A stretch of 64,000 nt of DNA from Methyloprofundus sp. (GCA_016592635.1 AP023240.1:3017630-3081629); one strand, 5' to 3'; positions 29,428 to 38,442 are shown, counted from the first letter of the stretch. Notes: generated by a model from the letters alone, not told the origin. Numbers and translations: made by a program.

Positions 29428-29961
29428 CTAAACCAACAAAACAACAGGCACCAAAGACTCCATCCCCATATAAGCCCGCGCACTGGAATAACGCCAGTGT
29501 TCAGGTAAATCAACATAACTACGTTTAATAGGGTTATTATGGATATAAGCCAAACGTTGCATAAATAATTCAGTTTCACCCATTTCTTCTGGATGAGACC
29601 CTTCTTGCCAAAATTGAAATTCGCTTGCCACTTTATGCTTACGCTTATAGTAAGCAAAGTATTTTAGCAACGTTGTGGCATTGCGTTGTTTTAATAAATC
29701 AAGGATTTGCCGCGCAGTAAAAGACTTAAACTGTTGAATACGCTTGCTATGCTCTTCGCCACTTGCGATAAAATGTAGATGATTTTCTAAAACAACATAG
29801 GCATGCAGCTTAAAGTCAGTATTTTCCTGTAACCAGATAAAGCTATTAAAAAGTATCTGCACACTTTCTTGGCGAGTAAAAACAGGCTGCCAGCCTGCCA
29901 CAGTGACTGTGTGAAAATAAGGGTAATTTTCATTTAAGATTTTATAGCGACTACGACCCAT
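29428..29961 (-). CDS. REP-associated tyrosine transposase (RAYT, IS200/Y1-like)
   Basis: A 177-residue single-domain Y1 endonuclease. It begins MGRSRYKILNENYPYFHTVT, has the HUH metal site in LENHLHFIASG (about 57-67) and the candidate nucleophile Tyr in RLAYIHNNPIKRSYVDLP (about 135-152). RAYTs cut and join single-stranded REP DNA and are single-copy domesticated relatives of IS200/IS605 transposases. Inverted REP units lie on both sides, making a REPtron-like unit. Confidence 0.9.
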   Translation of the reverse strand: MGRSRYKILNENYPYFHTVTVAGWQPVFTRQESVQILFNSFIWLQENTDFKLHAYVVLENHLHFIASGEEHSKRIQQFKSFTARQILDLLKQRNATTLLKYFAYYKRKHKVASEFQFWQEGSHPEEMGETELFMQRLAYIHNNPIKRSYVDLPEHWRYSSARAYMGMESLVPVVLLV

Positions 29962-30006
29962 AAGTTTAGTTTAATAGATGGCTTAGAAGGGTTTGTTTAA
30001 GGCTCG

Positions 30007-30052
30007 TCAAGCAGAGCTTGCAGGTAAGCATTCCCAAGCTGGAGCTTGGGAA
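30007..30052. repeat. REP unit right of the RAYT gene
   Basis: Hairpin CAAGC-aga-GCTTG followed by CCCAAGCTGGAGCTTGGG, the mirror image of the left unit with a few substitutions in the linker. Confidence 0.85.
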
Positions 30053-30106
30053 CAAGAAATACTCGTTTGTAAGGTACGTACCGTATACTTTTAGCTTGGG
30101 CAGCCC

Positions 30107-32665
30107 CTACTGCACACTCTTGCGCAATTTTTGCTGCAACTTCTCAAATGCTTCTGGCAACGAATCACCAATCACCGTTTCATGATTCATGGCTACCAAC
30201 ACCTTGACCAAACTTGGGAAGCCTTGCTCTGATTCAGCCTCTAAATACAATGGCTGAATATACAACAAAGAATGCTCTATCGGTACTATAATCATTCGGC
30301 CACGAATTACTTTAGATCCATGCTGATCCCATAGGGTAAATTGTGCGGAAATATCGGTATTTTGGTTCATTAAAGCACTAATTTGTCCTGGTCCTTCCAC
30401 TTGTATATCTTTGGAAAATTTATAGACATAAATATCACCTTGATAATGTTCTTCACAATGCACTGGTTTTAGGCAACCTGCAATCGCTATTGAATCTAGA
30501 TTTTCCCGCCCTATCGGTGACAGCGGACTGACTAAAATAAACTTTTGTCGTTCTGCTGGCAGTATTTGTGGGTGTTCTTCGATATCTAGTGTTAGATAAT
30601 ACGGCTGCACCGGCTTGTCATCCATTAATGAAAACTCTAAGGTTTCATTTTGTTGGTAAAAGATTCCTGGGTCTTTTTGATGGTAACGTGCATATAAGCG
30701 CATTTGTAAAGCAAACCAGCCTTCTGGATAACTAAAGTGTTTTATAAAAGGTTTGGGAACCGCAGCAATTCCTTTAAATAGGCTAGGGTAAAGGTTTTGG
30801 TAGGTTTTAATGATTGGGTCTTTCGTATCAACCACATAAAAATCGACTGAGCCATTATAAGCATCGACAATAATTTTGACTGAGTTACGTACATAGTTAA
30901 ATTTTACCGCATGTTTGCCAGCATTAGGTAAGCTAATCGGCTCAACTAATGGGTAACGGTCGGAATAGGTGTATGCATCCACAATCCAATAGATTTTATT
31001 ATCAACCAAAACTGGATAAGGCTCTTTACTTAAAACTAAGAATGGCGCAATCACTTTAATACGCTGCAAAATATTACGGCGCACTAATATACGGCTTTGT
31101 TGATTAATTGCCGCGGAAAAAAAGATCCGTTCATCTTTAAAAAAGCTGGATACCACCGCCTTTGATAACCATGAGGAGATTGGTAAACCTCCTGTGCCTT
31201 GATAGTCAGTACTCATATCGCCAGCTGTTTTATCAGCTAACGGCGCTAATTCAGCATTGGGTACAATGGCATAGGGGTAATTCGCCAATCCATAAAAAAT
31301 CTCAGGCTGTTGTAACGTTAATTTAGCATCATGCTCTACTTGACCAAAATTATGCATATACCATTGCATCGGCTGATTGCCACTTTGTTGTGCTGGCGAC
31401 ATGACTAAGCCATAGCCGTGCGTATAAACCAGATGTTGATTGCGCCAATTTTGTGCTTCTGCGGGTAGACTTTGATAATCTAGTTCACGGGCAGCCACAT
31501 TCACCTGATGATTGTTACCATTAAAATAATAACGGTCAACCGCGACCTCATTAAAACTAAAATAGGGACGAATACTTTGCAATTGCTCATAGACAGGTGC
31601 AAGCAAATCGTTATCCCAGAGTGGAATATTATGTAATTCACGTTTAATTTCGGTACCAATACCTTCTGTTAGTGAAGATACGAGTGAGTAATCAATTTCT
31701 TTGATGTCGGCAAAATTAAAGGCATCGGTCGTGGCTTGAATATGATTGCGCATATAATTTGCTTCAGTATCGACTGGATTAGGTACAACATAGTAGTCAT
31801 CAATCATATTGGGAATAAAATCAATCTGTTTTATCCCCAGCACTAATAAATACGCTAGCCCAAACCCCAATACCAGTTTGCCTTTATTGCCCTTATAGAT
31901 AAAATAAATAGCAGCAATGGCGGTCGCCAAAAATAATAAAAAACTTAGCCAGATTAAAGGGAGTCGATAGTTCATTTCGACAAAACCTGGCCCATAGAAA
32001 ACAGGAAGGTGTCGATCTTCGTACAATATGGCAATGCGCTGTAAGGCAATCGACCATGCTTCTACTAATACTAGTAGTGATACCAACGATGCTAAGTGTA
32101 ATTTGGCTGCAACGGGGAAGTTTAGTTGACTATCATGATATTTTTTGTAAAAAATAGTATATAGACAGCTCACCAAAGCCAATACTAGAGCCAATATCCA
32201 CAGTAATTCTGCTTGTATCAGCTCATAAACAGGATAGGAAAATAAATAGTAACTAATATTTTTAGCGTATACAGGGTCTGTTAACTCGGAACTTGCACCA
32301 AAATAAAACAGCAAAAAGCTTTCCCAATGACTATATACAGGCCCTAACAGAGGTATGACCACGAGCAATGAGAACAAAAATAGCATGATGGGATGTCGTG
32401 ACAATATTGCCAACACACCTTTCAGGTCATTAATAGTCGATAAGGCTAATGCACGCGCTACATAAGCTAAATTAAAATAGACCAGCCCCGCGACTACAAT
32501 CGTGGTGCCGCCGATTACCAGCCAGGCGTAACTCTCGCGTAAAATATAAAAAGTACCTAGCTTTAAAGAGCTAAACCACCAGAAATTTAAGAGAAAATCA
32601 ATTGAATAGTAGCCGATGGATGCCACTATAAGTAATGCAATTAAAATCTTCAGTATTAGCTTCAT
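30107..32665 (-). CDS. UPF0182-family membrane protein
   Basis: An 852-residue protein with about seven membrane helices in the first 290 residues (for example LILKILIALLIVASIGYYSI, then WLVIGGTTIVVAGLVYF). A large extracytoplasmic domain follows: NYMRNHIQATTDAF (about 304), LVYTHGYGLVMSPA (about 412), PEIFYGLANYPYAIVPN and a DAYNGSVDFYVVD stretch (about 616-628). These are hallmarks of UPF0182/COG1615, whose function is unknown. It stands alone with REP-like repeats upstream. Confidence 0.9.
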   Translation of the reverse strand: MKLILKILIALLIVASIGYYSIDFLLNFWWFSSLKLGTFYILRESYAWLVIGGTTIVVAGLVYFNLAYVARALALSTINDLKGVLAILSRHPIMLFLFSLLVVIPLLGPVYSHWESFLLFYFGASSELTDPVYAKNISYYLFSYPVYELIQAELLWILALVLALVSCLYTIFYKKYHDSQLNFPVAAKLHLASLVSLLVLVEAWSIALQRIAILYEDRHLPVFYGPGFVEMNYRLPLIWLSFLLFLATAIAAIYFIYKGNKGKLVLGFGLAYLLVLGIKQIDFIPNMIDDYYVVPNPVDTEANYMRNHIQATTDAFNFADIKEIDYSLVSSLTEGIGTEIKRELHNIPLWDNDLLAPVYEQLQSIRPYFSFNEVAVDRYYFNGNNHQVNVAARELDYQSLPAEAQNWRNQHLVYTHGYGLVMSPAQQSGNQPMQWYMHNFGQVEHDAKLTLQQPEIFYGLANYPYAIVPNAELAPLADKTAGDMSTDYQGTGGLPISSWLSKAVVSSFFKDERIFFSAAINQQSRILVRRNILQRIKVIAPFLVLSKEPYPVLVDNKIYWIVDAYTYSDRYPLVEPISLPNAGKHAVKFNYVRNSVKIIVDAYNGSVDFYVVDTKDPIIKTYQNLYPSLFKGIAAVPKPFIKHFSYPEGWFALQMRLYARYHQKDPGIFYQQNETLEFSLMDDKPVQPYYLTLDIEEHPQILPAERQKFILVSPLSPIGRENLDSIAIAGCLKPVHCEEHYQGDIYVYKFSKDIQVEGPGQISALMNQNTDISAQFTLWDQHGSKVIRGRMIIVPIEHSLLYIQPLYLEAESEQGFPSLVKVLVAMNHETVIGDSLPEAFEKLQQKLRKSVQ

Positions 32666-32706
32666 TGTTGTCCGTTCCTAAAAAGGGTTTTGATACCACC
32701 CAAATT

Positions 32707-32850
32707 CTCGTAGGTGCAGATTTATCTGCACATTGCCCCATAATGCAGATTTAATAATGCCTGCAAGCTCCATACGAGCTATACAGAGACCCGCGACAAT
32801 ATCGCAACACTTATTCCACCTTAATGCGGCTGAAGCCGCACCTACGAATT
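32707..32850. repeat. Pair of GTAGGTGC palindromes upstream of the UPF0182 gene
   Basis: CGTAGGTGCAGATTTATCTGCAC at the left (32709 on) and GCGGCTGAAGCCGCACCTACG at the right (about 32826-32846) are each hairpins, and their GTAGGTGC/GCACCTAC outer bases also pair with each other. The left copy matches the repeat at 21827. Confidence 0.7.
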
Positions 32851-32893
32851 AGCGATTTTTAAGCAATTAATTTGTGCTGAGTATAGGTAATAC

Positions 32894-33814
32894 TTACTGC
32901 ACAAACTCAATGGTTACTTGCTCAAAATTAGAACGTAAACTATGCGCCATATCCTCTAAGTTGGTACCTGTTTTCATATAAATAGCAGCAAGCGTATATT
33001 CTCCAGTAATACCAGCTGGAACAGTCACACTATAAATTAAATGATTTGTCTCTGTCGTTGCTACTGCCGCTTTGTATGCAGCGGGGACAGTGGAAAAACC
33101 CTGCTCAGTAGCGAATAGTAAACTACCGTCCGGCATTAATATTGCCACCCATAAATCTAACTCTGCAGAGCGCAACATGGTCTCCTCAAGCGCAATGGCA
33201 AAGGTATCACCTGCACGGTAATTGCTTTGCATAGCAAAATTTAACTGCGCTTCACGTCGACGTACTACTTCAATAACCACATTTTCCAGTGGCACATCAT
33301 TTGTGCCTGTTGCTACCTTATTAATCTCGTCAACTACTGCCATACCTTCAATCACAGCACCAAATACGGCATAGCCTGGGCGTGTTGCATTACTGTAATC
33401 TAAAAAGGCATTATCAACTGCATTAATAAAAAACTGCGAGGTGGCTGAATCAGGAACACTGGTACGCGCCATAGCAATGGTGCCACGATCATTCGGCAAA
33501 CCAACATTCGATTCTAAAACTATCGGCGCATGAGGTGTTTGCTGTTGTAAAGCTTCGTTAAAGCCCCCGCCCTGACTCATAAATCCCTCGATAATGCGGT
33601 GAAATACCAATCCATCATAAAAGCCTTCATCTACATAAGTAAGAAAATTACTCACGGTAATAGGTGCGACTTCATCTTCTAACTCTATGGTAATTAAGCC
33701 ATGGTTAGTTTGCATATCCACGACTGTCCCTGCATGAGCAACAGATATATTTATAAAAAAACTAAGTCCTATAATAAAACTTACCATAAATTTGCTATGT
33801 ATCATTCTTTCCAT
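32894..33814 (-). CDS. Exported cyclophilin-type peptidyl-prolyl isomerase with C-terminal extension
   Basis: A 306-residue protein. A signal peptide (about 8-29, ending AHA) is followed by a cyclophilin domain (about 31-195): TNHGLITIELEDEVAP, NFLTYVDEGFYDGLVFHRII, GFMSQGGGF and SQFFINAVDN. This is the short bacterial periplasmic type that speeds proline isomerisation of exported proteins. The last 100 residues (RREAQLNFAMQSNYRAGD on) form an extra beta-rich domain that I do not recognise. AGGAGG lies 4 bases before the chosen ATG; a second ATG three codons on is possible. Confidence 0.9.
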   Translation of the reverse strand: MERMIHSKFMVSFIIGLSFFINISVAHAGTVVDMQTNHGLITIELEDEVAPITVSNFLTYVDEGFYDGLVFHRIIEGFMSQGGGFNEALQQQTPHAPIVLESNVGLPNDRGTIAMARTSVPDSATSQFFINAVDNAFLDYSNATRPGYAVFGAVIEGMAVVDEINKVATGTNDVPLENVVIEVVRRREAQLNFAMQSNYRAGDTFAIALEETMLRSAELDLWVAILMPDGSLLFATEQGFSTVPAAYKAAVATTETNHLIYSVTVPAGITGEYTLAAIYMKTGTNLEDMAHSLRSNFEQVTIEFVQ

Positions 33815-33859
33815 AAAACCTCCTAAAAATCTTTTCTTTTAAAATACTACCTAAGAATA

Positions 33860-34297
33860 TTACTCACCAATATCTTCAAACCAAAGTGCGCTATTGTTGG
33901 CAATAAAGGTACCCATCAACTGTGCGCACTCTTGGTTATCCAGTACGATCAACTCAACACCTCGCGACTTAAGGTAAGCTTCCGGCCCTTGGAAGGTTTG
34001 ATTCTCACCCACAACCACCTTAGGAATGCCATACAACAACACGGTGCCACTGCACATATCGCAAGGGGACAAGGTTGAATACAAGGTGGCACGCTGATAG
34101 TCAGCTGCAGTCAGGCGACCTGCGTTTTCCAGGCAATCCATTTCCGCATGTAATATGGTACTCCCTTTTTGTACCCGCTGATTGTGACCGCGTGCAACGA
34201 TTTCACCATCAATCACCAGCACTGAGCCAATCGGAATTCCACCTGCTGCCATACCTTTTTTGGCTTCTGCAAGCGCAACGGCTAAAAATTTATCCAT
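33860..34297 (-). CDS. Cytosine deaminase, yeast Fcy1-like
   Basis: A 145-residue zinc deaminase. The active site is visible: LHAEMDCLENAGRL (His and catalytic Glu, about 51) and TLSPCDMCSGTVLLYGIPKV (two Cys zinc ligands, about 82-85). Beyond the general CDA fold it tracks Saccharomyces Fcy1 closely: GGIPIGSVLVIDG, GRGHN-like RGHNQR.QKGS, VVGEN and the terminal WFEDIGE that forms the substrate lid in Fcy1. This favours conversion of cytosine to uracil rather than tRNA adenosine or guanine deamination. It lies 24 bp after def. Confidence 0.88.
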   Translation of the reverse strand: MDKFLAVALAEAKKGMAAGGIPIGSVLVIDGEIVARGHNQRVQKGSTILHAEMDCLENAGRLTAADYQRATLYSTLSPCDMCSGTVLLYGIPKVVVGENQTFQGPEAYLKSRGVELIVLDNQECAQLMGTFIANNSALWFEDIGE

Positions 34298-34321
34298 CTA
34301 CTTAAGTACTACTCTTAATTG

Positions 34322-34849
34322 TTATTTTGCCATTAACTTAGCAAATTCTGCTTCCGCAATAATGTCTCGATTATCCGTTACTCTATCTAAATAAACAATA
34401 CCATCTAAGTGGTCATATTCATGTTGAAACACCCGCGCGACAAAGCCTGTCAAACTTTGCTTAACTTGCTCCCCTGCTGCACTCTGGTAATTGACTGTAA
34501 TATCCTTATATCTTGGCACCCGTGCGCGAATTCCCGGAATGCTTAAACACCCTTCCCAGTCACTCTCTTTAATAGCACTAACCGGCTCAAAGTGCGGATT
34601 AACCATGACGGTTGGCTCCATTTCAGGCGCATGTGGGTAACGCGGCGAAGGCCTGGAGGCTATAATCATCACCCGCCAAGATTCTGCAATTTGTGGTGCT
34701 GCAATCCCGACACCATTAGTATCAGCCAAAGTAGTCAACATATCACTGAGTAGTGCTTGAATTGTTGGCGCATTAATATCTGACACCTCAATGGCTGTTA
34801 AACGTAAAACCTCTGCTCCTAGCTGCGCTATCTCTCGTACTTGGCTCAT
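34322..34849 (-). CDS. def: Peptide deformylase
   Basis: A 175-residue metallo-enzyme that removes the formyl group from new proteins. The three motifs are intact: GVGIAAPQI (about 47), EGCLSIPG (about 98) and QHEYDHLDG (about 141), which provide Cys and two His metal ligands and the catalytic Glu. The start overlaps the upstream stop as ATGA, so it is translationally coupled to the DUF2797 gene. It is not next to fmt, so this may be a second def in the genome. Confidence 0.95.
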   Translation of the reverse strand: MSQVREIAQLGAEVLRLTAIEVSDINAPTIQALLSDMLTTLADTNGVGIAAPQIAESWRVMIIASRPSPRYPHAPEMEPTVMVNPHFEPVSAIKESDWEGCLSIPGIRARVPRYKDITVNYQSAAGEQVKQSLTGFVARVFQHEYDHLDGIVYLDRVTDNRDIIAEAEFAKLMAK

Positions 34850-35664
34850 ACTGCTTCAAAATCTACTTCATAACCCGTAAATTTACGGATATTAATCACA
34901 CCAGTATCCAATAATAAATACTGCCCTTTAATACCTTGTAATACTCCTGCTACTTCGGCAACTTTATCAAAATTAAAGGATTTTACTTTAGCGGGGTATT
35001 GCTCAACCGGATAGCGAATATCGATCACCGACTCATCCTGTAGATACTCAATGGCATCTGCACCAAATTTGGTGGTTATCTCTGCTAATGGCTCTGCACA
35101 TAAAGCTAATAACTCATCGCGTTTTGTCACTAAATCGACAGGCTCTTGCAGATTCTTTAACATACGCTGCCAACTGGTTTTATCACTAACATGTTCTGCA
35201 ATCGCGACCTCAGCCAAACCGGAAATAAGCCGAGATTTTACTTTTAAAATAGGTAACGCCTGTACCGCACCTTGATCTATCCAGCGTGTTGGAATCTGCG
35301 TATGTCGGGTAATACCAACCTTTACTCCCGATGAATTAGCCAAATAAACATAATGCGGCTGAAAACAAAACTGCTCACCCCACTCAGGTTCACGACAAGT
35401 CCCTGCTTCATAATGACAAGTTTCCGGTTTCATAATACACATATCGCATTGCGCCAAGCTGGTAAAGCAAGGGTAACAAAAACCTTGATTAAAACTTTTC
35501 TTAATAGAACGCTGGCAATGCACACAAGTAATATTACCCGTAAAATTCAGTTTAATCGCTTTACCAATATAAGGATTTAACTCTATTGACTCTTCACCTA
35601 GTGGCAAATGATATTTAACCGTCTCTTGTAACTCCGTCGTCATCTTACGTAATGTTCCGCGCAC
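34846..35664 (-). CDS. DUF2797 family zinc-ribbon-like protein
   Basis: A 272-residue protein. An N-terminal conserved start (GTLRKMTTELQETVKYHLPL) precedes a Cys-rich region (CVHCQRSIKKSFNQGFCYPC, CDMC.., CHYEAGTCREPEWGE, about 47-95) that probably binds zinc. The GIY-YIG-like stretch VYLANSSGVKVGITRHTQIP (about 106-125) is followed by a helical tail. Members are sometimes linked to RNA or peptide metabolism, but function is unknown. The GTG start at 35664 keeps the conserved N-terminus. Confidence 0.88.
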   Translation of the reverse strand: MRGTLRKMTTELQETVKYHLPLGEESIELNPYIGKAIKLNFTGNITCVHCQRSIKKSFNQGFCYPCFTSLAQCDMCIMKPETCHYEAGTCREPEWGEQFCFQPHYVYLANSSGVKVGITRHTQIPTRWIDQGAVQALPILKVKSRLISGLAEVAIAEHVSDKTSWQRMLKNLQEPVDLVTKRDELLALCAEPLAEITTKFGADAIEYLQDESVIDIRYPVEQYPAKVKSFNFDKVAEVAGVLQGIKGQYLLLDTGVINIRKFTGYEVDFEAV

Positions 35665-35705
35665 TCATTTCACCTTAATTCAATACAAGCATTGCATGTT
35701 AATGT

Positions 35706-35767
35706 GTAGGAGGGGCTTTTAGCCGCGATCGGAAAAAACACCTGCCGTGGCTAAAAGCCCCTCCTAC
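35706..35767. repeat. REP-like palindrome (GTAGGAGGGGC family)
   Basis: GTAGGAGGGGCTTTTAGCC pairs with GGCTAAAAGCCCCTCCTAC around a loop; same family as 10111-10167. It lies between the divergent DUF2797 and ppa genes. Confidence 0.8.
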
Positions 35768-35865
35768 AGACTAATTAATATTTGATTCCTAACATAGATG
35801 CTGAAAGTATAAAGAAAATGCGTATAATTACCTAGTTAATAATTTAATCGAACCAGAGAGTCCAT

Positions 35866-36393
35866 ATGTCATTCGAAAACGTCACGCCAGGCAAAGATGT
35901 GCCTAGCGATATCAATGTTATTATTGAAATCCCAGCTTACACCGACCCGGTAAAATACGAAGTAGATAAAGATACAGGTGCATTAACAGTTGACCGCTTT
36001 ATGGGGACTGCCATGCAATACCCGGCTAACTACGGCTATGTTCCACAAACTTTATCTGATGACGGCGACCCAGTTGATGTATTGGTCATTACCCCTGCAC
36101 CTATTTTAGGTGGTAGCGTGATTCGTTGTCGCCCGATTGGTGTTTTGAAAATGTCGGACGAAGCAGGCGAAGATGCTAAGATTTTAGCAGTGCCAGTACA
36201 AAAACTGACCCAATACTACAATAAAGTAGAAACGTACTTAGATATTCCTGAGTCTGAATTAGCTAAAATGTCACATTTCTTTGAGCATTACAAAGATTTG
36301 GAAAAAGGCAAATGGGTAAAAGTTGAAGGTTGGTTTGGTATTGAAGAAGCTCAAACAGAAATCAATGAGAGTATTGCGCGTTATAACAAATAA
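35866..36393 (+). CDS. ppa: Inorganic pyrophosphatase (family I)
   Basis: A 175-residue soluble hexameric-type enzyme that hydrolyses pyrophosphate. Characteristic segments are [20 protein letters not shown] (about 21-40), [14 protein letters not shown] (about 50-63) and [11 protein letters not shown] (about 65-75, three metal-binding Asp). The KILAVP motif follows near residue 105. Length equals E. coli Ppa. A GAGAG-like site lies 9 bases before the start. Confidence 0.97.
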   Translation: MSFENVTPGKDVPSDINVIIEIPAYTDPVKYEVDKDTGALTVDRFMGTAMQYPANYGYVPQTLSDDGDPVDVLVITPAPILGGSVIRCRPIGVLKMSDEAGEDAKILAVPVQKLTQYYNKVETYLDIPESELAKMSHFFEHYKDLEKGKWVKVEGWFGIEEAQTEINESIARYNK

Positions 36394-36398
36394 TATCC

Positions 36399-36481
36399 TG
36401 TAGGTTGTGGTGACAACAGGAACCCCAACATAATAGCCTATGCGCACCCTGTTGGGGTTCGTGCCTCACCCGCAACCTACA
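36399..36481. repeat. REP-like palindrome (TGTAGGTTG / GAACCCCAACA family)
   Basis: Outer arms TGTAGGTTG and CAACCTACA and inner arms GAACCCCAACA and TGTTGGGGTTC surround a short loop. It fills the gap between the convergent ppa and moaE genes and could serve as a bidirectional transcript end. Confidence 0.75.
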
Positions 36482-36488
36482 TATAAGA

Positions 36489-36935
36489 TTAACCCAAATA
36501 CCCATCGGTATTTTTAGCTACCCACCTGCTAGCATCTCCTGCCAAAATTTCTTTTTTCCAGAAAGGCACTCGCGATTTAAGAGCCTCCATAATAAAGCGA
36601 CACGCATCAAAGGCTTCACCGCGATGCACCGACCAAACTGCGACCAGTACGATCACATCATCAGGATAAACTGCACCGACGCGATGGATCACCAAACTAT
36701 TTAATAAAGGCCACTGTTGCTCAGCCTCAGCCACGACCTCAGCTAACTGTTTCTCAGTCATCCCTGGGTAATGTTCCAAGGTCATGCCTTTAACTTGATC
36801 TCCTTCATTAAAGTCACGCATGGTACCGACAAAAACATTGGTTGCGCCATATTTACCACGTAAAGCACTTTGTGCATCTTGATGTGCTTGCACTTCCCTA
36901 TACGGCTCAAATTCAGCGTCGACAATTTTAATCAC
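36489..36935 (-). CDS. moaE: Molybdopterin synthase catalytic subunit
   Basis: A 148-residue subunit that inserts sulfur into precursor Z together with MoaD. Conserved elements are FVGTMRDFNEGDQVKGMTLEHY (about 36-57), HRVGAVYPDD (about 84) and the active-site block RGEAFDACRFIMEALKSRVPFWKKE (about 106-130) with the catalytic Lys residues. It starts at a GTG that overlaps the moaD stop (GTGA). Confidence 0.95.
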   Translation of the reverse strand: MIKIVDAEFEPYREVQAHQDAQSALRGKYGATNVFVGTMRDFNEGDQVKGMTLEHYPGMTEKQLAEVVAEAEQQWPLLNSLVIHRVGAVYPDDVIVLVAVWSVHRGEAFDACRFIMEALKSRVPFWKKEILAGDASRWVAKNTDGYLG

Positions 36936-37177
36936 ACCAAACCACCTGTTACTGGCGGGAAAAAAGCCACTTCATCACCATCCTGCACTTTATGTTGCAA
37001 ATCAACATATTCCATATTCACAGCGGCTAAAGTATTATCCGGCATAGTTTGCGTTGGTACCGCTTGCTCCCATACTTCAGCCACTACCAAGTCTTGCTGA
37101 TAAGTTAAAGAATCTTCAGTACGTCCTAACAATTCTTTTAAACTCGCAAAATAACGTACATTTATCGCCACAGGCAT
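36932..37177 (-). CDS. moaD: Molybdopterin synthase sulfur carrier subunit, with extra C-terminal Leu-Val
   Basis: An 81-residue ubiquitin-fold carrier: INVRYFASLKELLGRTEDSL at the start and DGDEVAFFPPVTGG at the end. MoaD normally ends in Gly-Gly, which is adenylated by MoeB and thiocarboxylated. Here the frame continues Leu-Val before the TGA, so the Gly-Gly is not terminal as read. It overlaps moaE by 4 bases and lies back-to-back with moaC. Confidence 0.92.
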   Translation of the reverse strand: MPVAINVRYFASLKELLGRTEDSLTYQQDLVVAEVWEQAVPTQTMPDNTLAAVNMEYVDLQHKVQDGDEVAFFPPVTGGLV

Positions 37178-37244
37178 TCACTCATTGCTAAAAAAAATAG
37201 ATAATAGATAGATATTCATATTTTACTGAACCCTATTCCTAATA

Positions 37245-37730
37245 ATGACTAAATTAACACATTTCAATCAATCAGGCGAAGCACATATGGTTGACGTTGG
37301 CAGTAAAGCCATCACCCAACGCACTGCTGTCACCACTGGCTATATTGAAATGCAGGCTGATACTATGGCTCTTATCCAAAGTGGTACTCACAAAAAAGGC
37401 GATGTGCTGGCCATTGCGCGCATAGCAGGCATTATGGCCAGCAAAAGAACCGCCGACCTCATTCCTTTGTGCCACCCCTTACCTATCACCCATGTGGAAG
37501 TCAATTTCGAGACCGATTTAGCCAATAATCACATACATTGTCACACCACCGTCAAAACCAATGGCCAAACAGGCGTGGAAATGGAGGCTCTGACAGCTAC
37601 TCAAATTGCCTTACTCACTATCTATGATATGTGCAAAGCGGTTGATCGCGGCATGTGCATTCAAAACGTGTGCTTATTAGAAAAAGCTGGGGGTAAATCG
37701 GGACACTGGCAACGCTCTACCGAAAAATAG
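37245..37730 (+). CDS. moaC: Cyclic pyranopterin monophosphate synthase
   Basis: A 161-residue enzyme for the second half of the GTP to cPMP conversion in molybdenum cofactor synthesis. It shows [20 protein letters not shown] (about 15-34), [17 protein letters not shown] (about 70-86), [31 protein letters not shown] (about 108-138, with catalytic Asp and Lys) and the C-terminal [12 protein letters not shown]. Length equals E. coli MoaC. It shares a short intergenic region with the divergent moaD-moaE pair. Confidence 0.97.
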   Translation: MTKLTHFNQSGEAHMVDVGSKAITQRTAVTTGYIEMQADTMALIQSGTHKKGDVLAIARIAGIMASKRTADLIPLCHPLPITHVEVNFETDLANNHIHCHTTVKTNGQTGVEMEALTATQIALLTIYDMCKAVDRGMCIQNVCLLEKAGGKSGHWQRSTEK

Positions 37731-37734
37731 CTGC

Positions 37735-38424
37735 ATGGATTATTTCAGCAATGCGATTGTTGCAGCCGTACAATTACTGCTGCAATTTGATCCCGAAGTT
37801 TATCTGATCGTCTGGACATCACTAAAAATAGCATTAATTGCCACTAGCTGTGCTGCGGTTATCGCAATTCCCATTGGGATCAATATTGCCATTTATAACT
37901 TTATCGGCAAACGTTTCATTCTACAAATTCTTAATACCTTAATGGCAATGCCTACCGTGATGATTGGTTTGGTATTCTATGGATTGCTCAGTCGCCGCGG
38001 CCTCTTTGGCGACTTTGGCCTGCTCTATACTGAAACAGCCGTTATTATTGGAGAAGCCTGCTTAATATTACCCATTATCATTAATATGTGTGTGGTGGCG
38101 GTGCAATCTGCCGACAAGCAACTACTACCTACGTTACGATCATTAGGCGCAACCCCAATACAGTTAATTATGCCGCTATTAAATGAATTGCGCTATGTGA
38201 TATTGGCTGCGGTGATTACCGGCTTTGGCCGCGCCATTGGTGAAGTCGGTGCAGCCATGATGCTAGGTGGTAATATCCAAGGCGTGACCAGAACCATGAC
38301 CACGGCTATTGCCTTAGAAACCAGTAAAGGAGATTTTGTACTCGGCTTGGCATTAGGTATTTTTTTATTATTGATTGCCTTTAGCGTCAACTTTATTTTG
38401 CAGCAATTAAGCCCTAAACCGTAA
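37735..38424 (+). CDS. tupB: ABC transporter permease, tungstate (TupB) type
   Basis: A 229-residue inner-membrane permease with about five helices and the binding-protein-dependent permease motif ..ELRYVILAAVITGFGRAIGEVGAAMMLGGNI (about 148-178, EAA-type loop). The short length, MAMPTVMIGLVFYGLLSRRG and RTMTTAIALETSKGDF are characteristic of TupB/WtpB oxyanion permeases. It starts 4 bp after moaC and is probably co-transcribed. The usual TupA binding protein and TupC ATPase are absent from this window and must be elsewhere. Confidence 0.82.
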   Translation: MDYFSNAIVAAVQLLLQFDPEVYLIVWTSLKIALIATSCAAVIAIPIGINIAIYNFIGKRFILQILNTLMAMPTVMIGLVFYGLLSRRGLFGDFGLLYTETAVIIGEACLILPIIINMCVVAVQSADKQLLPTLRSLGATPIQLIMPLLNELRYVILAAVITGFGRAIGEVGAAMMLGGNIQGVTRTMTTAIALETSKGDFVLGLALGIFLLLIAFSVNFILQQLSPKP

Positions 38425-38442
38425 TATAGGAACCATTTTCCA

